Part shown: positions 7,816-12,802 of the stretch, piece after piece
How positions within the stretch are numbered: the stretch's first letter is position 1
Layout: each line of letters begins with the position of its first letter
Assembly (NCBI GenBank): GCA_963925035.1
Contig: CAWUSK010000029.1
Span: 1 to 12,802, forward strand
Source: UBA4466 sp963925035
GTDB lineage: Bacteria > Bacteroidota > Bacteroidia > Flavobacteriales_D > Crocinitomicaceae
Reading direction: 5' to 3'
Length of the DNA: 12,802 nt
Made by a program: the position numbers and the translations under genes
The notes under the pieces: model-generated
The model's input: only the letters and a program-made list of their open reading frames with translations
The model's database searches: none
What the model was told of the DNA's origin: nothing

Positions 7816-7821
7816 TACGTT
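7804..7821. repeat. Short inverted repeat over the gcvP -7 box
   Basis: AACGTA and TACGTT are perfect 6-bp arms around TATTTG, so the dyad covers the -7 box and runs to the expected transcription start. It could be an operator, but arms of this length also occur by chance in AT-rich DNA. Confidence 0.3.
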
Positions 7822-7836
7822 CAAAATAACGGGTAA

Positions 7837-10698
7837 ATGACAAAGTTTTCTAATAGACACATTGGTCCAGATGCAGCTGAAAAAGTAGCAATGTTGACTA
7901 AAATTGGGGTTAATTCAATTGAAGAGTTAATCAACAAAACAATTCCAGCACACATTCGGCTGAATGGAGAATTGAATATTTCTAAAGCGATGAGCGAGCA
8001 GGAGTATTTATATCACATCACGGAATTGGGAAAAAAGAATAAATTATTCAAGTCGTTTATTGGATTGGGTTACAATGAAACGATTGTTCCTTCAGTTATT
8101 TTAAGAAATGTTTTGGAAAATCCAGGATGGTACACTGCATATACGCCTTACCAAGCTGAAATTTCTCAAGGTCGTTTAGAAGCTTTATTGAACTTCCAAA
8201 CAATGATTGCTGAATTAACAGGAATGGAGTTGACAAACGCATCATTATTGGATGAAGGAACCGCAGCTGCTGAAGCGATGATTATGTTCTACAACTCACG
8301 TTCAAGAGCAGAAATTAAAGAAGGAAAAAACAAATGTTTTATTTCTGAAAACTGTTTTCCTCAAACAATTGCTGTTGTTGCAGGAAAAGCTAAAAATTTA
8401 GACATTGACTTAACGATTGGAAACCCTTTAACGTTTGTTGCAACGGACGATTACTTTGGTGCAATTATACAATATCCAGATGTACAAGGAACTGTTAGCG
8501 ATATCGCTCCAATTGTTTCAAAATTACAAGAAGCAGGAGTGCAAGTAGCAGTTGGTGCAGATTTGTTATCACTTGTTTTATTAAATTCTCCAGGATCGTT
8601 GGGTGCTGATGTTGTTTTCGGTTCGACGCAACGTTTTGGCGTTCCAATGGGGTCTGGTGGACCGCATGCTGCTTATTTTGGAGCCAAAGATTCTTACAAA
8701 AGACAAATGCCGGGACGTATTATTGGTGTGTCAATTGATGACGATCAAAACCAAGCCTATAGAATGGCCTTGCAAACACGTGAACAACATATTAAACGTG
8801 GAAATGCAACATCAAATATTTGTACTGCTCAAGCATTGTTAGCTGTTATGGCGAGTATGTATGCTGTATATCACGGACCGAAAGGAATTAAATATATTGC
8901 TGAACACGTACATTCATTGGCTACAAAAACAGCGAATGGACTGAAACAAATGGGAATTGAAGTAGGAAGTGATGTCTTTTTTGATACTGTTTGGGTAAAA
9001 GGAATTGATTCAGCTAAGGTTAAAGCAGTGGCTGAGAAAAACGAAGTGAACTTCAATTATTTGAATAATTCAGAATTGACAATCAATTTTGGAGAACCAC
9101 ATACACTAGCAGAAGTAAACACAATTTTAAGTGTGTTGGCTGAAGCAACAGGAAAATCAGTCGTTACTGTTTCTGAAGAAATTGAATCAAACTTGGAAGC
9201 TATTTCCTTGAGAACAGATGCGATTTTAACACATCCAACTTTCAATAGATTCCATTCAGAATCGAAAATGATGCGTTATTTGAAACGTTTGGAGAACAAA
9301 GATTTGTCTTTAGTTCACAGCATGATTCCACTTGGATCTTGTACGATGAAATTAAATGCGGCTTCTGAATTGATGCCAATTACAAATCCACAATTTTCGA
9401 ACATTCACCCATTTGCACCTTTCGATCAAGTGCAAGGGTACCACGAAATGTTCCGTGAACTTGAGAAAGATTTATGTGAATGTACTGGATTTGCTGCAAT
9501 GTCACTTCAACCAAATTCTGGTGCACAAGGTGAATACGCTGGATTGATGGTGATGAAAGCTTACCACGAATCAAAAGGAGATTTCAATAGAAATGTAATG
9601 TTGATTCCTTCATCTGCGCACGGTACAAATCCTGCATCTGCTGTAATGGCTGGATTCGAGGTTGTTGTAACTGGTTGCGATGAAAAAGGAAATATTGATG
9701 TGGAAGAATTACGTCAAAAAGCAACTGAATTGAAAGATACTTTGGGTGGAATTATGTTGACATATCCTTCAACTCACGGTGTTTTCGAGGAAAGCATCAA
9801 AGAAATCACTTCTATCATTCACGACAACGGTGGACAAGTATACATGGATGGAGCAAACATGAATGCACAAGTTGGATTGACAAATCCAGGAAATATTGGT
9901 GCCGATGTTTGTCACTTGAATTTACACAAAACATTTGCGATACCTCACGGTGGTGGTGGACCTGGAATGGGACCTATTGGTGTTGCAGCGCATTTAGCAC
10001 CATTTTTACCTGGATCTCCAGTTGTAAAAGTAGGAGGAGAGCAAGCAATCAACGCAGTTTCTTCAGCACCTTACGGATCAGCACTTATTTTGTTGATTTC
10101 ATACGGATACATTAAAATGCTTGGAGCAAAAGGATTAAGAGAGTCTACAGAAATTGCCATTTTAAATGCAAATTACATTGCAGCATCCTTGAAAGACCAT
10201 TACGGAATTCTTTATTCTGGTGCTAACGGAACTGTTGCACACGAAATGATACTAGATTGCCGTGATTTTAAACGCACTGCTGAGGTAGAAGTTGCGGATA
10301 TGGCAAAACGTTTAATCGATTACGGTTACCACGCTCCAACGGTTTCTTTCCCTGTTGCTGGAACATTAATGGTTGAACCAACAGAAAGTGAAGACAAAGA
10401 AGAACTAGATCGTTTCATTGAAGCAATGATTTCTATTCGTCAGGAGATTAGAGATATTGAAGAAGGAAGAGCGGACAAAGAAAACAACTTGTTGAAAAAT
10501 GCACCGCACACTGCAGATTGTATCATCAATCAAGAATGGACTTATCCGTATTCTCCAAAACAAGCAGCTTATCCAGTTGCTTACTTGAAAGAATGGAAAT
10601 ACTGGGTTCCAGTGCGTCGAATTGACAATGCATTTGGAGACAGAAACTTAATTTGTACATGTCCAACTGTGGAGAGTTACAATACGGTTATGTCGTAA
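7837..10698 (+). CDS. gcvP: Glycine dehydrogenase (decarboxylating), P-protein, fused form
   Basis: This is the P-protein of the glycine cleavage system. It uses pyridoxal phosphate to decarboxylate glycine and passes the aminomethyl group to the lipoyl arm of H-protein, feeding one-carbon units to tetrahydrofolate through T-protein. The 953-residue length is that of the fused homodimeric type, with both halves that other bacteria encode as gcvPA and gcvPB. The N-terminus (FSNRHIGP) is typical and supports the ATG. Seen in order are the YTAYTPYQAEISQGRLEALL block, GSCTMKLN (500-507) opening the catalytic half, SAHGTNPAS (593-601), and the PLP site HLNLHKTFAIPHGGGGPG with Schiff-base lysine K698 and its Gly-rich loop. 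No T-, H- or L-protein gene is in the window, so the system is dispersed here, as is usual in this phylum. The gene appears monocistronic. Confidence 0.98.
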   Translation: MTKFSNRHIGPDAAEKVAMLTKIGVNSIEELINKTIPAHIRLNGELNISKAMSEQEYLYHITELGKKNKLFKSFIGLGYNETIVPSVILRNVLENPGWYTAYTPYQAEISQGRLEALLNFQTMIAELTGMELTNASLLDEGTAAAEAMIMFYNSRSRAEIKEGKNKCFISENCFPQTIAVVAGKAKNLDIDLTIGNPLTFVATDDYFGAIIQYPDVQGTVSDIAPIVSKLQEAGVQVAVGADLLSLVLLNSPGSLGADVVFGSTQRFGVPMGSGGPHAAYFGAKDSYKRQMPGRIIGVSIDDDQNQAYRMALQTREQHIKRGNATSNICTAQALLAVMASMYAVYHGPKGIKYIAEHVHSLATKTANGLKQMGIEVGSDVFFDTVWVKGIDSAKVKAVAEKNEVNFNYLNNSELTINFGEPHTLAEVNTILSVLAEATGKSVVTVSEEIESNLEAISLRTDAILTHPTFNRFHSESKMMRYLKRLENKDLSLVHSMIPLGSCTMKLNAASELMPITNPQFSNIHPFAPFDQVQGYHEMFRELEKDLCECTGFAAMSLQPNSGAQGEYAGLMVMKAYHESKGDFNRNVMLIPSSAHGTNPASAVMAGFEVVVTGCDEKGNIDVEELRQKATELKDTLGGIMLTYPSTHGVFEESIKEITSIIHDNGGQVYMDGANMNAQVGLTNPGNIGADVCHLNLHKTFAIPHGGGGPGMGPIGVAAHLAPFLPGSPVVKVGGEQAINAVSSAPYGSALILLISYGYIKMLGAKGLRESTEIAILNANYIAASLKDHYGILYSGANGTVAHEMILDCRDFKRTAEVEVADMAKRLIDYGYHAPTVSFPVAGTLMVEPTESEDKEELDRFIEAMISIRQEIRDIEEGRADKENNLLKNAPHTADCIINQEWTYPYSPKQAAYPVAYLKEWKYWVPVRRIDNAFGDRNLICTCPTVESYNTVMS

Positions 10699-10716
10699 AA
10701 AAAATCAACCTTTATA

Positions 10717-10751
10717 AAAAACCGTCATTTACTTTGTAGATGGCGGTTTTT
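10717..10751 (+). terminator. Intrinsic terminator of gcvP
   Basis: The arms AAAAACCGTCAT and ATGGCGGTTTTT pair with one G-T wobble around an 11-base loop, and a T-run (TTTTTATTT) follows. It begins 18 bases after the gcvP stop and lies just before the IS3-family element. Confidence 0.85.
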
Positions 10752-10802
10752 ATTTAATCTTATGTCTAGTCCTAAAATAGCGATACACAATTTTTTATCG
10801 TT

Positions 10803-11195
10803 ATGGAAAAAGGAGAAAAAGGTGTTTATGTTAAACGCAGTCAGAAGGATTATTCAATGTCCTTTAAGTTAAATGTTGTCAGAGAAGTAGAATCTGGCGA
10901 ACAATCAACGCATGGAGTCTGTCGTAAATACGGCATTCAGGCTCGTTCTGCTGTTGTCAGTTGGTTAAGAAAATATGGTACATTTGATTGGGAAAATCAA
11001 ACACCATCAAATATGCCAAAGTCACAAGAGCATCGGTTAATGGAGTTAGAACAGCAAGTTGAACGAGCGGATAAAAAGTCGATCATTTTTGATATGATGA
11101 TTGATTTAGCAGAGAAAGAATATAACATCTCCATCCGAAAAAACTCCTCACCCGAACAATCGACTTCTACCGAGAAGAACACCAAGAAAGCTTAG
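10803..11195 (+). CDS. IS3-family transposase OrfA (HTH protein)
   Basis: The 130-residue OrfA protein binds the ends of its element and is the N-terminal part of the frameshift-made transposase. Residues about 15-55 (DYSMSFKLNVVREVESG, then GVCRKYGIQARSAVVSWLRKYG) form the IS3 helix-turn-helix domain. A coiled-coil stretch follows (HRLMELEQQVERADKKSIIFDM at about 77-98), as used for OrfA-OrfAB dimerisation. Compared with what I remember of related elements this zipper is short, so a small in-frame deletion is possible but not shown. The frame is intact, with the slippery heptamer at 11138-11144 near its end. The ATG at 10803 fits the family start, and it is preceded by a leader of about 40 bases within the element. 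Confidence 0.85.
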   Translation: MEKGEKGVYVKRSQKDYSMSFKLNVVREVESGEQSTHGVCRKYGIQARSAVVSWLRKYGTFDWENQTPSNMPKSQEHRLMELEQQVERADKKSIIFDMMIDLAEKEYNISIRKNSSPEQSTSTEKNTKKA

Positions 11196-11579
11196 TTGCT
11201 ACCTGTGAATTGTTCGGGGTAAACAGACAGGTTTACTATCGCAGAATAGACACTGTTAAACGACGGAAATCAAGGGCGGTTCAAGTTATTGAACTTGTGG
11301 AGTCTATTCGTCTACGAATGCCTAAAACAGGAACAAGGAAATTGTATTTTATGTTGGAGGAAGATTTAAAACAATTGCATGTTGGACGAGATATGCTATT
11401 TCGCATTTTAAAGGCTAATCATATGCTGATACAACAAAAACGAAGGTATCACATAACCACAAACTCGCACCACCGTTTTAGAAAACATAAAAATTTGATT
11501 GAAAACGTTGTGCCAGAGAAACCAGAGCAAATCTGGGTGTCAGATATTACCTATGTAGGAAATAGGCAAAACACAATGA
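11126..11579 (+). pseudogene. IS3-family transposase OrfB, truncated by the next element
   Basis: The OrfB frame opens at 11126 inside orfA and reads through FYREEHQESLVATCELFGVNRQ, the usual OrfB N-terminus. An internal TTG at 11210 is possible, but expression by frameshift is more likely. HTH_21-type sequence with the RLRMPKTGTRKLY block follows, then the start of the integrase core, EQIWVSDITYVGNRQN. This holds the first catalytic Asp (D112 counted from the TTG). After about NTM the sequence no longer resembles an integrase: the frame runs STLLSFFDYQKV into the neighbouring element and stops at 11617. The second Asp and the Glu of the DDE triad are missing, so the product is not a working transposase. 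The cut coincides with the end of the IS5-type element. Confidence 0.85.
11138..11144 (+). other. Programmed -1 frameshift site (A AAA AAC) of the IS3 element
   Basis: In the orfA frame the codons are CGA AAA AAC (K113 then N114), which contain the slippery heptamer A AAA AAC. A -1 slip gives AAA AAA CTC and enters the orfB frame, which is open from 11126. IS3 elements commonly make OrfAB this way. A small CTTCT/AGAAG hairpin (11164-11177) lies 19 bases downstream and might stimulate slipping, though it is weak. Confidence 0.7.
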
Positions 11580-11662
11580 GCACACTCCTTTCATTTTTCG
11601 ACTACCAAAAAGTGTGATGATTTTCAATTTCGACGTTTTTTTTGACATTTTTCATCTATTCA

Positions 11663-11677
11663 GGTCGATTTTCGACC
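11663..11677. repeat. Hairpin downstream of the IS5-type transposase gene
   Basis: GGTCGA and TCGACC are perfect 6-bp arms around TTT, 11 bases past the transposase stop on the leftward strand. It may act as a weak terminator or block inward transcription, but there is no clear T-run in the leftward direction. The surrounding sequence also has near-repeats of TTCGACCATT and TTTGACCATT (11671-11701). Confidence 0.4.
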
Positions 11678-11688
11678 ATTTTAATCGC

Positions 11689-12765
11689 CTATTTGACCAT
11701 TTTGAATGAATTGGACGCAACTATCCCAGGTGCTCGATACAGATTGTGGGCGATTGATTCCATGAGATTTTGAGTCTGCGTTTTGGCGATCCCTTTGTAT
11801 CGTGTATGTGTTGAGTTGAACCACCGCTTAATACTCCCAAAGGTGCGTTCCACTTTGAAGCGAGTTTTCCCGATTAATTTATTGCGTAATTTCTCTCTAT
11901 CCGTCAATGGTTTTCCTCTTTTTGCTCGATGTAATATTCTGCTTTTGATTTTTCTAGTTTTAAGAAGTTCTTCATTTTTGGCTGATGCGTAGCCTTTGTC
12001 TGCACTCAAATAGATACCCTCTGGCAAATCAGCAGTATTCAAAACCTCCTCAAGATTACTGATTTCATTCACGTTGGCAGGCGTAGTTAAGACTCCCAAA
12101 ATCAAACCCTCTTCATCGGTAACCACGTGTTTCTTGTAGCCGAACCTCGTTTTTCCCGACTTTTTAATCCAACGCCCTTCGGAATCTGCCCCTTTTTGAG
12201 TTTTCGTAACGGTGACGTGGTGCTTGTTTTCATTATCCTTTTCTTCTTCACTCCGCTCTTCTTCCGAACGGTCATTTTCAATCTCAAAAGTCGTCTGGCC
12301 CTTAGGTTTGAGTGGAGAATCAATAATGCTTGCATCCACAATTGCACCCTTTTTCACAATTATCATATGCTTTTCAAGTTGCTTATTCATGGCTTTAAAC
12401 AACTTTTCGTACGCGTTTTTTTGAGTCATTTCTGTTCGAAACCGGCTCAAAACACTATGATCAGGAACGGGATCATCCAAACTAACCCCAACAAAACGAC
12501 TAAACGAAATACTATCATTTACCCGATCTTCAACCTCATAATCACTCAAACCATACCAAGTCTGCAAAAGAGCCATTTTGAAGAGAATCAATCCATCATA
12601 AGACGGGCGACCAGTTGCACTTTCTCCTTTTTGATAATGTTTATTGATGATATTGGAAATTGGACGCCAATCAACGATGAGATTCACATGATTGAAGAAA
12701 TCTTGTTTGATTTTGCGTCGTTCAACCATATAATCCGCGAAACCTAGTTTTTGCTCATTTTTCAT
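11689..12765 (-). CDS. IS5-family transposase (DDE)
   Basis: This is a full-length 358-residue DDE transposase that would cut and join the ends of its own element. The N-terminal DUF772/InsH-like part (about 45-125, with GRPSYDGLILFKMALLQTWYG and SLDDPVPDHSVLSRFR) is intact. The catalytic residues are visible: D144 in AIVDASIIDSP, D256 in LSADKGYAS and E306 in FKVERTFGSIKRW. The last lies in the family's R-3-E-6-K pattern (R302, E306, K313). An acidic insert at about 160-180 with the tandem RSEEE RSEEE explains why it is longer than E. coli InsH. A TATCTTTA box (12776-12769) lies just before the ATG, so the mRNA may be nearly leaderless. No stop or frameshift is seen, so it is probably active. 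Confidence 0.93.
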   Translation of the reverse strand: MKNEQKLGFADYMVERRKIKQDFFNHVNLIVDWRPISNIINKHYQKGESATGRPSYDGLILFKMALLQTWYGLSDYEVEDRVNDSISFSRFVGVSLDDPVPDHSVLSRFRTEMTQKNAYEKLFKAMNKQLEKHMIIVKKGAIVDASIIDSPLKPKGQTTFEIENDRSEEERSEEEKDNENKHHVTVTKTQKGADSEGRWIKKSGKTRFGYKKHVVTDEEGLILGVLTTPANVNEISNLEEVLNTADLPEGIYLSADKGYASAKNEELLKTRKIKSRILHRAKRGKPLTDREKLRNKLIGKTRFKVERTFGSIKRWFNSTHTRYKGIAKTQTQNLMESIAHNLYRAPGIVASNSFKMVK

Positions 12766-12802
12766 ACATAAAGATAGAAAAATTGAGGAAATTATGCGTA
12801 AA

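Larger units (their letters stand above)
10763..11579 (+). mobile_element. IS3-family insertion sequence, 3' truncated
   Basis: The element carries the two-gene IS3 layout (orfA, and orfB in the -1 frame). Its left end is placed at TGTCTAG, because IS3-family ends usually begin with TG and the sequence just before it belongs to the gcvP terminator region. Placement of this base is inference. The right half is absent: orfB similarity stops at about 11577-11580, where the second element begins. The remaining fragment is about 0.8 kb, against the usual 1.2-1.6 kb. Without an intact orfB it cannot move itself, unless the missing half lies beyond the window and the second element is excised. Confidence 0.8.
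11580..12797 (-). mobile_element. IS5-family insertion sequence, apparently intact, inserted in the IS3 orfB
   Basis: This is an element of about 1.2 kb whose single transposase gene runs leftward. Its left end is set where IS3 orfB similarity stops. At the right the minus-strand end reads GCATAATTTCCTCAATTTT, which agrees at 13 of 19 positions with GCACACTCCTTTCATTTTT at the left, a plausible imperfect terminal inverted repeat. Both ends are inference, and the right end could lie a little beyond 12802. No clear target duplication is visible with these boundaries. A hairpin at 11663-11677 lies between the transposase stop and the left end. Confidence 0.6.

Noticed and set aside
7726..7836. 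Possible glycine riboswitch upstream of gcvP
   Set aside because: The space is only 111 bases, the likely start leaves about 15 bases of leader, and no tandem glycine-aptamer-like pairing is visible.
9909..10115. Open frame of 68 codons within gcvP
   Set aside because: It is an alternative frame across the PLP-binding region. The Gly-rich repeats make Trp-rich nonsense in the other frame.
11210..11617. orfB as a normal complete gene with TTG start
   Set aside because: The frame is open upstream to 11126 with family-typical residues, and the last dozen codons belong to the neighbouring element. It is therefore a truncated frameshift product.
12127..12747. Open frame of 206 codons on the plus strand opposite the IS5-type transposase
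   Set aside because: It mirrors a well-supported transposase gene, has an irregular composition (long Phe/Ile/Thr runs) and shows no recognisable domain. It is a by-product of the coding strand's codon use.
10763..12802. A composite transposon or cargo-bearing mobile island
   Set aside because: The two elements are of different families in opposite orientation, directly abutting, with no cargo gene between them.
1..12802. CRISPR array, tRNA or rRNA genes, attachment site
   Set aside because: I saw no spaced direct repeats, no cloverleaf-like segment and no rRNA-like sequence while reading the window.

Overview
The window looks like a chromosomal segment of an AT-rich member of the Bacteroidota, probably a flavobacterial-type organism. 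Three things point there. An IPExxxVDY-type protein sits directly before pyruvate kinase. Shine-Dalgarno sequences are essentially absent, and A/T-rich leaders precede the starts. Several intergenic regions carry TAnnTTTG-like boxes, the -7 element of this phylum. The exact genus cannot be read from the sequence.

Layout. The first 46 bases hold what may be the start of a leftward membrane-protein gene. fumC (class II fumarase) runs rightward to 1513 and shares a bidirectional terminator with a leftward gene for a small secreted protein of unknown function (1583-2185). The 377-base gap from 2186 to 2562 is not empty. It contains a decayed 3' end of a TonB-family gene (2326-2499, leftward) that still has its intrinsic terminator, and then the upstream region of a 1060-residue AsmA-like envelope protein (2563-5745). 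Next comes a tight pair: an IPExxxVDY-family protein, and pyruvate kinase beginning two bases after its stop. Then follows the fused-type glycine decarboxylase gcvP (7837-10698) with its own promoter-like sequence and terminator.

From about 10763 to the right edge the DNA is mobile. An IS3-family element has orfA and orfB in the classic -1 frameshift arrangement, with an A AAA AAC slippery heptamer. Its orfB is cut off just after the first catalytic Asp by a second, apparently intact IS5-type element lying on the opposite strand. The missing right half of the IS3 element should lie beyond 12802.

The core genes are metabolic and envelope housekeeping: fumarase in the TCA cycle, pyruvate kinase in glycolysis, the glycine cleavage P-protein in one-carbon metabolism, and an AsmA-like protein probably in envelope lipid homeostasis. 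I do not see an evident new defence or biosynthetic system. The points most worth a second look are the conserved but uncharacterised IPExxxVDY/pyk coupling, the TonB gene fossil with a surviving terminator, and the nested insertion sequences.
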